A stretch of 64,000 nucleotides of DNA from Nectonema munidae. Its lineage: Eukaryota > Nematomorpha > Nectonematoida > Nectonematidae. A model generated the notes under the pieces. That model did not search any database. It saw nothing but the letters and a program-made list of their open reading frames with translations, and was not told where the DNA came from. The position numbers and the translations under genes are program-made. Shown piece by piece: positions 24,646-37,200 of this stretch. The stretch lies in contig JAUIRK010000708.1 of the NCBI GenBank assembly GCA_030549495.1, positions 186,001 to 250,000 of the forward strand, written 5' to 3'. Positions within the stretch are counted from its first letter, which is position 1. Each line of letters opens with the position of its first letter.

Positions 24646-25129
24646 ACACCTTGAAAAATGTTTTTTCCCGTTGTTGATGTTTTTAGACCTATGAGATCAA
24701 TCAGTTCATTTGTAATGCAAAAGTTGTTTTGAACTACTCGCAAAAAATTAACAGCTGTGCTGTGTCTGTTATGTCTGCGCTCTCCTCACATGCAATCGAG
24801 TAGAAATCTAAAGTACTTTCTTTCTCTGACAGTTATTTTTTATGAATCTCTGACAAGTTTTCAATTCTCGACAACTACTCTGTTTCTCGAAGAGCTAACT
24901 GTATAAAATTTTCCACTTTTTTGAGAAAGATTTACCATGATGGGCAACAAATTGAGCTACTTCATAGTCGGCCATTGTGGTGTTTTTGGAGTTTGTCAAG
25001 ACGTGAAAAACACTGTTTTCAAAATAATATGCTAGCTCATCTGTGTAAAGTTAGGTTTTCGTTCTACAAAAGTGTAAAACACATAACTCTGATGTTTAGA
25101 CTCATATGATAGTCGTACATTGTATTTTT

Positions 25130-26351
25130 TCATCCTTGCAACAGTTTCATTACAAACTAAGCACACAAAATTTCCATAAAAGGGTATTTATTTTGACACC
25201 GCGCTTTAAATTTTCTGCATTCAACTTCAATCTTATGTTCTTTTTACTATAATATCCTTATTTGTTGTCAAATGAGATATGTTTAAAAACTTGAAAAAAA
25301 TTATTTAATTAAAAAAACTATCATTAAAAATTTTAAAAACACCGATTTTGGAGAATACAGAAAAAAAATTATTTTCTAATGAAAATAGATTTTTTGATCT
25401 TAAAATAAATTGATAAATAAATAAAATTTGCTAAAGTTTTTGTTTTAACTGTAATGAATATATATTTATAGTTAACCTAAATAAAAAAAGACACAAAAGT
25501 GAAACTTCAATATTTAGTCATTTTATGGGGTTACAATGAAAACACAGATTTAGAAAAAAAAATCAATATACATTCATATATTTACTAAAACTAAAAAACC
25601 AATAGCTTAAAATGACCGTTACTAGATTTTTTAGAATTGTAATATATTTTTTAAGAGAATAAACTATTTTAATATTATTTATATTAAATGTATCTGAAAT
25701 TAAGTCTTTCACACTGAAGTAGAATTAAGTCAGTTCAGAATATTCCATGATTCAAAAGAAGAAAACGTTCGAAGGTGTTTAGGGTTTCTAGAATACAGAC
25801 AAAAGATATTAGATTTACCATGAAGATATTAGACCTACAAACTAAAGAAATAAGCTGTATAGGGCTGAGTTAATGTCAATTAAAAAACAACATAAAATAC
25901 ACGTATATTCAAACTAAATGTTCCATAAAAGTATAATAAAATTGACAAAATATACAATAGAAATAAAAATAAATGTAATTGTAACAGGCTGGGTTCATAA
26001 AATTTTTTATATCAAAATCGTGTATATATATTTAAAAATAAAATATCGTAAACCGACAAATTCAAAAAGTTAGGTAAAATTTTACATATTTTTTAAATTG
26101 AAATGAGATTTTTCTATGCTTAAACTAAGAGTTAAACTTTATAGGAGTGTTTTTTCATTAAAGAATGATAAAATTTTATCCAGTTCAAATTTTATAGACT
26201 CCACAATACCTTACCTCTTATGTATGCTAAACCTTATATCTCCTATTTTCTTAACTAAAATTTATATTTTAATCTACCTTAAATTTTTAAATAATGATAA
26301 TTTTTTTATTAGATTTTTTTTATTTTGGATTTTATTTTATCTAAATTTTCT
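25130..26351. other. AT-rich stretch upstream of SNX27
   Basis: 1.2 kb of very AT-rich sequence before the SNX27 start codon. It should contain the promoter and 5' UTR, but I see no CpG-rich island, clear TATA/Inr pair or upstream exon. Confidence 0.4.
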
Positions 26352-26563
26352 ATGGCGGATTATTCTAAACCTAGAGTAATTAGAATAGAAAAATGTCCAG
26401 AAACAGGTTTTGGATTTAATATTAGAGGTCAGATTAATGAAGGAGGACAGTTAAGAAGTATAAATGGCGAACTTTATGCTCCTCTTCAAGTAGTTAGTGG
26501 TGTTTTGAAAGGTGGAGCGGCAGAAAAAGCTGGACTACAATTTGGAGATAGAGTTTTGGAAGT
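26352..26563 (+). CDS. SNX27: SNX27 exon 1 (start, most of the PDZ domain)
   Basis: ATG in TTTTCTATGGCGG; encodes [15 protein letters not shown] through GDRVLEV. The donor GTAAAA splits the Val codon (GT|G), matching the single G that begins exon 2. Codons are A/T-ending, unlike later exons. An upstream in-frame stretch (from 26325) lacks homology, so this ATG is preferred. Confidence 0.9.
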
Positions 26564-29500
26564 GTAAAAATTTTATTTAATACCTAAAATCTTATATCCT
26601 TGATGTCATTTCTCAATTTAGACATTTATTTTTATTATAAGCGTTATTTAAATATTTTTATAAATACAAGAATAAACTTCCAAAAATCATAAACCCAAAG
26701 GGCAAAAAATTCGTTGGTGCAGTAAAAAAAACTATTTGTACAGCAAAAAAGAAATAATGTTGAACTTTTTTGATTCTTTTATTCTGATTCCTTCTAATGG
26801 CAAAGGTTTCTAAAAGTTGGAAACTGATAAGAATTTAAAATTTAAAACGTTTTAATTTTTACTCTAAATTTCGCCCAACTTTATATTTTACTTTTAAATT
26901 TTAATTTTTTAAAAATTTTTATTCAAAATATTTCTTGAAAATGAATAAAATCGGTTTTGATTTTTGGAAAAAATTTTTTAGGCTATTTTTGCATCCATTG
27001 TGCCCGATCCTTTTAAAATAATGCAACAAACACGTAATATTTATTAAAAATTGGGCATTTTCGAGCAATTTAATTTTTGAATTAAATAATTCAAATATTC
27101 TAACCTTTAACTTTGATAAATTGAACTATTATTATTTTAATCATTTATTTTTAATTTATACTCTTATACCATCTTTTAGTAGTTTAGTTTTTCAAAGTTA
27201 AAGGTTGGAATATTTGAATTGTTTTTTGGGTGAAAAAGAATATGTGCTAGAAAATTTGGACTTTTTAATATATATTCCATGGTGCATTATTTATTTAACC
27301 CATTTAAGACCAAGCAAAGCAGACGATATCTAAAAAAACGCAGACGATTTATATTCAAAATCATTGAAAAAAGCAGACGAATATGAAATTACTTATGTTC
27401 CCAAATAGGAACATTGGTCGTAAATGGGTTAAAGTATATCATGAAGGCTTAAAAAGATAGCGAAATTCGGATTAAGAAAAACAAATAGAGCTGTGTTTCC
27501 TTCAAAATTAAACACTCGATTGTATAGATATAATTGTTTAATCTAAGACAAAAGGAGAGTTGGCTAGCTGTGTAAATGGCAGAATTATAGAAGATCTTTT
27601 ATTCAAATTTAATTTAAAAACCTCTAGACTAGATGGTATAGCACCTATCTCTGATGAACTTATATACTGTTAAATGAAGACTGAATGAGCTAACAGTCTT
27701 TTTTTTCAAAACTGAAAGTAAGTTCTTTAAATCAAGAAGAATCATATTCAGCCTATTTTTACGAATCGGCATTGTAATCGGAATCGTACTAAACTTTGCT
27801 ATGTTCCTATCACTGTACTCTTTGTATCATCTGATATTCAGAATGGAGGGCGTGAGGAATTTTGGTTAGAAACTCAAGGTCTTGGGTTCGATCCTGTATC
27901 AAGCCTTCCTTCCTCATAGTTCTATATAAGCATTGGAATTGTGCCTTCTCGATGAAAACACCCCACTGTACATTAGTGTGGGTATTAATTTTACGATTTT
28001 TTTATTTTTATCAAAAATTATGCTCCTAACTCTGAAAATGGTTCATATATATACTAATTGCACAGATAAAGTTTCATTGAAATATAACCATACTTATTGG
28101 TAGCTCAACAACATGAAAAAAAAGATGTGCGTAATAGATGCTCGTGCCAGATTTGCATTTGTACAATACAATGTGGATTTCTTTTCGCCTGGAAATCTAA
28201 TCCTTTACGGAAGCTCTTATTTTCAGGCCCTGTCTGAGGGTCAATTTGCAAGAAACCTGGATCGATAACCAATTTATCGAAGAGAATATTTGTATTTTCC
28301 GGGGCAAATTTTCCAAATTTATATCAGATATCAAGCGGACAGAAACCTTGATTCTCTTGACCGGTTCATTCTCTCCTCGTTTAGAATGAAGAGATTTGAC
28401 GCGCGCTTTTTTCTAGTGGAACATCTGAATCGAATAAGGCAAGACCCACAAGCTGTTCTGATATATACCAGAGGTGTAATCCAAGTTTGGCAGTTGTGTT
28501 TCGGATACTTTTTCATTGATGTTTTTGTAGTTGTGCAGTTCCTTCAAAAGGCACAGATTGTTCAGTAGAATAGAAGCTGCTATCAGCTGAGAACCAAGCC
28601 TTCAAGTACACTGTGACAGAGAAGATACAAAATTCCTCAAGACCTTTTTGTTCAGATCCAGTTAACTTTAACTGACCTCGAAACATTCAAACCTTTATTG
28701 CATAGATAATCTTTGCCATCCACCGAGCATGGTGAATTGCACCTGGAGCCATAAATCTGACTCCACGAGATGGGATACCACCAAGGAATATGATTGGGAG
28801 TTCCAACAGTTCTTTGTAATCACTTCTTGGCTGTTGATCTTCCAAGTACTTCTCCGGAAACGTAATGATCTCTTTATTTGTGCTTATTTTTGAGGCTATG
28901 TACTCAGCATCAAGACCCGTCGAGTAGCTCGTGTGGTTGATAAACTCCCATTTTTGCTTGAATCGTTTGAACAGAAGCACTTCAGGAGCACTTGATCCAC
29001 CAAGAAGTGCCTTAAATGCCGCTCATGCTATCAACTCCAAAATATGGTGTCGACATGCGAAATGCAGCAAATCTTTGTTCAATTTATGTTGAATCATGAC
29101 ACATGCACCTGAGTGCAATCCTGTGTTTGATGAAGTGGTGTCAGAACAGTGACCAACAACATTCGCGTCTACGCACCACTCTTGCAAAGTCTCTACCATG
29201 ACGTGTGCTTGATCCTCTCCACTACCACTTGTTATAGCCACCTTTAGCAGGTGGGAAACGACATTGCCGGAGATCAGTAATCGATCTACATGATTTTTAT
29301 CTGTTAGGTCAGCCATAAATTTAGAGATATTATGGCCCAGACTTTGAGCTGTCGTTGCAATGATGTAGGATGCCTTTCGGCCTGTAGTTTTTGTACGGTC
29401 CAGTGCTGCTGCAACTGAAGGTGTAATAACGTCGATTGTCCCACGAGACTTTTTGGATGGACCTAGCGATATTCCTGAACATTCTGTCTCATCCGCCACA

Positions 29501-31195
29501 GGTGGTGCTTCTTTTTGTAGCTGCGTTAGATCTTCTTCATAGTTATCATCATTATAGCTGGATAAAGCAACATAACTTGATAACTTTTTCTGCTAAATTT
29601 TAGCGCTACGTTTTCTTTGTTCAACAGCAATGTGTCGTTGAATTCAACGTTCTTCTAATTCAGGCAGACTTTGTTCCACAGATCCCATGTAACCTCGACG
29701 ACCTGGTTCCTGTTGTGCCAGGAAAAAATCAAGATCTTTTATTTTGATAAGCCTCAAGGCATCTGCGTGGGCAACGTCAAACAGATTCTTTGAATCTTCA
29801 ACAAACTCAGACTCTTTTTGTCGCTAAGTTTTAGTCTCTCAACTTCTGTTTTTTCAGTGTGGGTGTAATTTTTTTTTATACCTTTTTGATGCAGTTGTCC
29901 TTTCGACTCATCGGAATGCGAGCTTTGTTCCAAATATCAGTCACTTGAGAAATCACAATTGCAGCTGCTGATCGAAACTGATGCCATTCTTTTAAGTGCA
30001 AGTGGAAAAATGAGCTCAACACTTCTTGTTTAGAAGGCAATCGTACTCCATTTAGCTCCAGCACAGGATTCCGCCTGAGCTCTCGTGAAATAAGCCATTG
30101 TTGTCGCTGAATATATCAAAGTATGTCGTACAATATATACAAAAATGTGGACTGTATGTATAAAATATGGAGGAAATGAACAAGTTCTGTATTCTCTTGA
30201 ATAAAAATGTGATTTTCACACAATATCTAAAAATGGTAAACATTACATAGTAAAATGTACTCAATATTTATTGTAAATATTTATGATAACGCTATATGAA
30301 GAGAGCATAAAACATTATAACACCACATGTTTACATTTTTTTATTTTATATTTTATCCAAATGACGGATTATTAATTATAATAAAAAATTATTATTTAAT
30401 TATAAACTAACGGTAGGAATAAACGAACAAGCAAACCTCATCTATTCGCTATTCTACATGTGCGGATTCAAGTATCCCAATTTTTTTATGAAGTCCGAAA
30501 TTCTAAACGCGCTTATTGAAGCCTTCTGGGATAACCAGCAAAGGGCAATAGTGTCGATCCGCTTAATTTTCAGAAGTTTATTATCTATAAAAAAGATATT
30601 TGATGGCATTTAAGAGTTTTATTTCTTTTTTAAGTGTTCAGTTTTTAATGGGGTGTTGATCAATGCAGATTAGGGTGTTCCAAAAAATGAAAAGTTTTCT
30701 TTTTTTGTGAAACCCTTTTTGTATTTTTTTTCTTTTATAAAAAAAACATTTGGGAAAAGTTTTAGATTCAAAAATTTTTTTTTCCCCACAACAAAAAAAA
30801 TAAAAAAATCCATTGAACTCTTTTTTTTTAATAAAAAAAAAAAAAAAAAAAGTTGGTTGTTGATGATGTGGTGTTGATATATATAAAAATTTTTTTTTTT
30901 TTTTTTATTTAAAAAAAAAGAAAAAATAAGATTTTGGTAAGTGATTATTTTTTTTTTTTATTTTATTAATAAAAAAATTTTTTTTTTTTTTTTTTTTTTG
31001 CCCGCTGACTCCTTTGGTGTTCTTGTTCTTCCAAAAAAATTTTTGGTTGTTTTTTTTTTTTGTGTTGGGTGTGGAGTTAGGTTTGGTGGGTTGGTTGCTT
31101 TTTTTTTTTTTTTTTTTTGTTTTTTCCTTTTTTTGTTGTTGTTTTTTTGTTGTTTTTTTTTCTTTTTTTTGGAGAAAGAAGGGAGAGGGATTGAA

Positions 31196-31258
<63 letters not shown>

Positions 31259-34200
31259 CCCCTTTCTTTCCCCTTTTTTTTTTTGTTTTTTTTGTAGATG
31301 ATTTTTTATTTTTTTTTTTTTTTTTTTTTGTTTTGGGGGGGTAGAGATGGATGGGTGTTATTTTTAATAGGAAAAAAAATTTTTTAAATTTATTAAAATA
31401 ATGCAGATGTTTAGTGCAAGTTATAGACTACTTCTACCTCTGTTATTCTCGTTGTCACCGAAACTTCGTGCATCTTCCAATGCCGTTGGCAAAGAAACTA
31501 AGTGTGTCAGAAAGTAATCACTCTTGCCAAAAAGAGGAAAGTGCTTTGATATGTTAAAACAGGGAGAAAAATCGATGTTGCTTTTAGGCTGGGGAACCAG
31601 AGGGAAAATATCTGACTGCGGTACTGACTCTTAAATAATATCGAAAAAAGCCGACTGACTCCGAGTACTTAAAAAACCCGACTCCTAACTTTTATTAGAT
31701 ATCGACCCAGACTCCAACTCCCCAAACCTAGGTGTGTCAGTTTGGGGTCAACAAAAGGCAAAAAGAAAAATCTTTTTTCAAAGTTGTGGGAAAGTGATTG
31801 GAGGAAGTGCTGCTACGAGTGTGAGTCAGCTTTCTAAAACAAGCCAATCAGTGTGTATAAAACTTAAGTTAAAATGGAATCAGTTTTATCTTTGTACATT
31901 TCCGACACAAGAACCAAGGGTTCTGTCACGGTCTCTGAACACCTTTTCTGGCTCAAAAATCTTTTAAAGAACTCCACATTCTGATGCTTTTACACAGTCG
32001 TGACGTAATTAATTTTTAGTGTAGACACAAGAACCAGGATAGGCGCCTAATAGTATCTAATAGAGCAAGTTGCATTAGCTGGCAACTTTTTTAGTAGTTA
32101 TTTTCTAATTTTGAGAATGTGTTTATTGAAATTTTTTACTTTAAACTTTTTCACGCAGTCCTATTCACTCTTTTACACATCTGTGCTTCCCGGAATCCAC
32201 TTTGCCATGCTCTATAATATAGCCTGCTTTTCCTCGATTTTGCACGTAATTATAATACTACCTATTCAATTATATATATTTACATATTGTACAATATTTT
32301 TGTGAAATAAGACCAAGAAAATATGAAGGGAAGATTGTATGATATTAGCGGTTATGTATATGGACACTTTACTGCATGTAATTTTTAAGCTGAACTTGTT
32401 CTGCAAGTGATGTTTAATCTTTTAAGCTAATATAAAAAAATTTATAAAGTGTAAATATCATCTTTTGTAAATGGTATTATCTTTTCATTACTTTAGATAC
32501 ATATATATATATGCGTATGCCATATAATTTCTCAGCTTAGACATATGAAATATCATCTCGCAAGTCAAATTTACTACCCAAATCTATGCTTCGTTAATAA
32601 AAGCGCGTATATAAGTATAGTAGTATATAGATTGAGGATAATAGAAGAAAGCGGATCCCTAAACCATTATCATGGCATAAGTCATCTATACTGTCATATT
32701 TTTTAAGGAACTACCATGACACAGAAGGAGCAACTCATCAAGAAGTTGTTGACTTGATCAGATCCAGTTCGGATGTCCTTACACTCACTGTTTTATCCGT
32801 GAAAGTAAATGAATCCTACAACTCCTCCAATCATCACTACCACTCCGATCCGCTCTTTGCAAATCAGGTGGATGTCGGGAATATCATTTGTCAAGCATCG
32901 CCCACTCCCGATTACTCCCAAAAAAAGACTGTCCCCATTTCCATACCAACCTATCACAGAGTCAATGTTGGCAACAGCATAAACAGCGAAAGTATTGTGG
33001 TATGGTTTTTATTTATATCTCTATCATTCATTTATGCCTGTCTTTTTCCTTTTTTGCTATTTTTATTCAAAAAGCGCACCTTCTTTTTTTGATAATAATA
33101 ATATATCAACTTGAAATTCTATCTCAAATCTACTTTCCATTGACTAATCTACATATGGTATATTTTAACATTTTTTTGTAGAATCTAAAATTTGTTCAAT
33201 GTACAAAGAAGATGTATAGATATTTGGCATAATTTACTTTCCTTTAGACTGACTGACACCCTGGAAACTTTCAAACTAAACAAAATTTTACTACGTTTAA
33301 AGCTTTCGGTGTTTGGATAAACAAATGGTCGGAATATCTACAAATCAGTTGATTAATAATGATTAGGATTAATAATAAATGCTTTGAAACTATTATTATT
33401 TCATCAAATAAATTGAATTTATTATTTTTTATCAATTTTTTTAATAATCTAGGGAAAGTTTGAGTTTGACACCTATCATGGGTAAGATAAAAAACATTTA
33501 AAATTGTTTCAATTTAGCGTTTTTCAATTTTCTTGCCTGCACTGGAAAACTTTCAGAGGAGAAAAAATATGCTTAAAAGTGCATACTTAAAACTTTGGAG
33601 GTTAAACTCTGAAACAAAAGTTTAAACTCTCATTTCTTTATATTCTATTCTATTGAAATATCTGTCAATCAAATGATTTTTAACATTGATTGATTGCAGG
33701 TGTACAACATCTACTTGTCGAACAGGCATTGCTGCTCTCGAAGATACCGTGAATTCTCAAATCTCCACAACTCCCTCAAGCAACAATTCCCAGACTTCAT
33801 CTTTCCCAATTTTCCGGGAAAGTGGCCGTTTTCCCTCTCTGACCAGCAACTGGACAAGCGCAGGCGAGAACTCGAAAACTACCTTGAAACAGGTTTCCCA
33901 AATCCTCTTCCCACCTGATTTCTGTTTTTTCACCTTTTCCTTTCTTAGTGTGCACGATTCGCGTTTTCGCAGAAAATCCCATTATCCAGGAATTTTTATT
34001 GGAAGACAATGAAGTAAGCCTCTTTCTCTTCCAAACTTTTCTTCAGATTTATCAACATATGGTAAGATTGCTCACTTACCTTAGATCAACAGGTTAATGG
34101 TATTTTGGAATAGAGCTATTGAAAACATAAGCAATTAGATAGCGAATAAAAGGGAGAGTATAAATTATTAACTTCCTTTGTTGTTGTTGTTGTCAGCCCA

Positions 34201-37200
34201 TATGTTACACTATCTCGTTATGAGTGTAATCTATCAGTTCAAAAAAAGCAATTTATCGTTGGAAAATTCTCACAGGGAAAAAAACCTTATTTGTGTCTCA
34301 TCTTCACCACATGATTCTTTGTTGGACAAAGATGCCGTAGCAATGACAATATCATTCTAACTAACATTGGGAAGACTGCGAATTGGGAAATAATTCTTCA
34401 GCTGCATTTAGGTCGATGTAAGGTTTTAAAGTTCGGTTCGATTAAAATAGAAAAAAAACATTGCTAAATTGCAAATAGATAGATACCATTGTCTCCTTCA
34501 ATGTACTACCTAGACAAAAATGGTAGCTGTACTTAGTGATTTTACGGTTATTATGCTTTTTAACACTGATTTTTAAAAATGGTGAAAAGGTTAAAAGGTT
34601 AAGAGAAGATTCACTCTCTTGAATTTCCCAGCAAAATGGCGGATCAGCAACAACAACTAAGCACACGGAAGATTCTTCCCTATGATGGATGAAGCTCGAT
34701 GACATGCTCTAGCCTCTCCTCGAAAATACTATTTGGGCTTTGCTTGCGTCAGCAAGATTACTGCCTATATTAAGTTGTTGTGTTTATGATCGAATAAAAG
34801 CCATGCTGCAAAAAAAACCCAGTTTTTAAAACTTTGTTTACGAATCAATAGGTATCGATAGAAAAGCAAATAAAAAAATTAACCCAGTTAGAAGTTATAT
34901 GAAAACTGAGTACATATTACCTTTACATCAATGCTTATTTTTAAAGTTTTAAATAGTTTTTATACATATTATATAGACTTTAAAAATTTTAACAGGTGCG
35001 TAGAAAATATTGCTGATTATGTGTAATTTTCTTCAACAGTAAACGTTTGACTCGATAGAAACCAAATCAGTTCCAACTTTTGAGAGAGTCAATTGGTGTA
35101 AAAACCAAATCAGCTCCAACTATTTGTATTAACCCATTTACGACCAATGTTCCTATTTTTGAACATAAGTAATTTCATCTTCGTCTGCTTTTTTCAATGA
35201 CTTTGAATATAAATCGTCTGCGTTTTTTTAGATATCGTCTGCTTTGCTTGGTCTTAAATGGGTTAATGGCATAAACATGAAAAATAAAGTTTGTATATCT
35301 TGTGCTTGATAAGCGTATTGAAATTTATTAATTAAGTCCATTCTATTTCTTGGTTGAATTGTAAAAAGTATTCAATTAATTTGTTGGAAATAATGAAAAC
35401 TCATAAAGAAGCTTTCTTTAAAAAACCTGAAAGGCAAAATGGAATCATCAGCTGTTCTAGATGTAACACGTCACTTTGTGTATCCAAAAGAAATTCGCTA
35501 ACCGAAAAATAAACGTTATGAATGAGAGTGAAATGTAGGAATGGTGAAATACGAAAAATGAATGAGTAGAAGAATTATTATTATTATTATTATTGATCAA
35601 TTTTGATATGAGTTCGAAAACGCAAATTCTTGGAAGCGGAAATGTTCTAGGAATGCTTAGTTTTTTTACTAATTAAAAGAGTATGGATTGAGTAACATCA
35701 CATCTTGCTATGGAGGGACATCTCTCTCTCTCTCTCTTCCTTCACAAACTTATATAAGACATAGAAAGTCGTGCTAAAAGAAGATAGCACTACCGATAAA
35801 ATATATTTTTCTCATTCAGTCTACTATATGTGGATTTATGCTCTCTCTTTTTTCTTTATAACATTTGCAGTATCCACCAGATATGATATGAGGGCGAGCT
35901 TTGCGAGAGAAAACGACTTGTTGCTTCACCATCACAATGAATGTAGTAATCACTACGGATAATATAGACGAGCTTTATATGATTTTCGTATCTTCTTTCT
36001 ACTGTGATTTTTCACTGTCTTTATTCCCGAATCGTTTAGGAAGTTTTTAGGAAAACGTGCACTATGAATGAGGTATAGTTTAGAGCCGGGTTTTTCAACC
36101 GTGGGCGAGTAGCTCACTTTTGGGAGGAAATGAAATTCACGCGGACAATTTATATTTTTCAAAACTTACTTTATACCTAAGAACTTAATAAAATCAGAAT
36201 TTCAATAAAGGTAAAAATTTTCTAATCATAAATCTCAGCTTAAAGATCATTTATTGTCCAGAATTGAGGAATTGTTTGAGCTCTAACTAGAAGAATGGGT
36301 GAGTAATTTTATTTTCTTGTAATATGATATCTCTAAAAGAAATAACAAAAAGTTTGAGAAATTCAGGTTTGGAGAATGAGAGATTACTGATTGCCCAATA
36401 AAATCTCATAATTATTAGTCAATCAAACTTGGAAATATAGCTCATATTGTAACACGTATATAGACTCTAGGTTTGGGTAAGCCATGTAGTGTTTGCTCAA
36501 AAGAAATTGTCTACACAAACTAGCAGCCATTCCTGATTAAGTTTGTTATTTAATATATGTTGTAGATCGCAAGTATTGAGTATGATCAATATGTGAATTT
36601 TTACTATCTTATATCCAGGCTGCGTTCCGCACCCCTAACACACCCTGAATACACGTCACTGGAATGTATACATAGATATTGACATTGGACACTGAACTAT
36701 CCAATCTCAAATTTCTTTAACATACTCATTTTGCAACAGGCGTTGACGAAGTTTCTGAAGGTGGAGTTGAAGGTGATTCTTCCCGACAAATCCCTGTGCA
36801 CCCTGTACGCGTGTAGGAACAGCAGTGCGAAGGACGTGTACGAACTGCTCGTGGACAAGATTGACATGTCCCCCCAGATTGTCCCCTATTTCGCCCTCTT
36901 TGAAATCATCACTCCTGACTTCGGTAAGTCTTTCACGTTTCTTTATCGCGCCTTTATTTTCAAATGACAGATGATTTCTCGATTTTATCAAATTACTAAA
37001 TGTCATCTACTTTTTCTGTGATCAAGCATGTATTGCCAGTAGATCATCATAAACTTTCCTTTTTAAAATTTTTTATTATTTACTATATTCAAATGTTCAA
37101 TACCTTACTAAATTAAATTAAAAAAAAACTGGGCTCTGAAAGATCCGTTAGTTTTATTAGCTATTAGTGCAAATTCATATCTGATTTATCTAGATTAAAA

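Larger units (their letters stand above)
23437..25120 (-). mobile_element. hAT transposon relic, interrupted by a hAT MITE
   Basis: The low-coordinate end is CAGGGGTGTCCAAACTTTT, a typical hAT terminus. Read on the minus strand from 25120 downward: VAQFVAHHGKSFS, then EESADITDTAQLLIF (DESTD-type first Asp), then NELIDLIGLKTSTTGKN near 24700. The MITE at 24231-24645 follows, and then the C-terminal part: AEYAHILYHSEVRWLNARPL (about 24110) and CELSNPTWLADLAFLVYLTD (about 23990). Frames change repeatedly, so it is dead. The N-terminal end of the element is not identified. Confidence 0.7.
26564..32707 (+). other. SNX27 intron 1 (6.1 kb)
   Basis: GTAAAA..TTTTTTAAG. Besides the separately listed elements (MITE 27299, SINE 27848, transposon-like gene 28275-30085, T-rich tract 30640-31380, GAGTC repeat 31588), the rest is AT-rich with no other recognisable content; 31730-32700 shows nothing. 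Confidence 0.75.
34014..36739 (+). other. SNX27 intron 4 (2.7 kb)
   Basis: GTAAGC..TTGCAACAG. Holds the GTT-led repeat at 34178, the MITE at 35133, (ATT)n at 35575-35595, (CT)n at 35721-35738 and a hAT-like end at 36085. Nothing else recognised. Confidence 0.7.

Noticed and set aside
26325-26351. Upstream ATG as SNX27 start
   Set aside because: The extra residues are hydrophobic and unlike any SNX27; the ATG at 26352 gives [12 protein letters not shown], as expected.
30941-31301. Phe-rich open frames
   Set aside because: They arise from T homopolymers in the doubtful tract.
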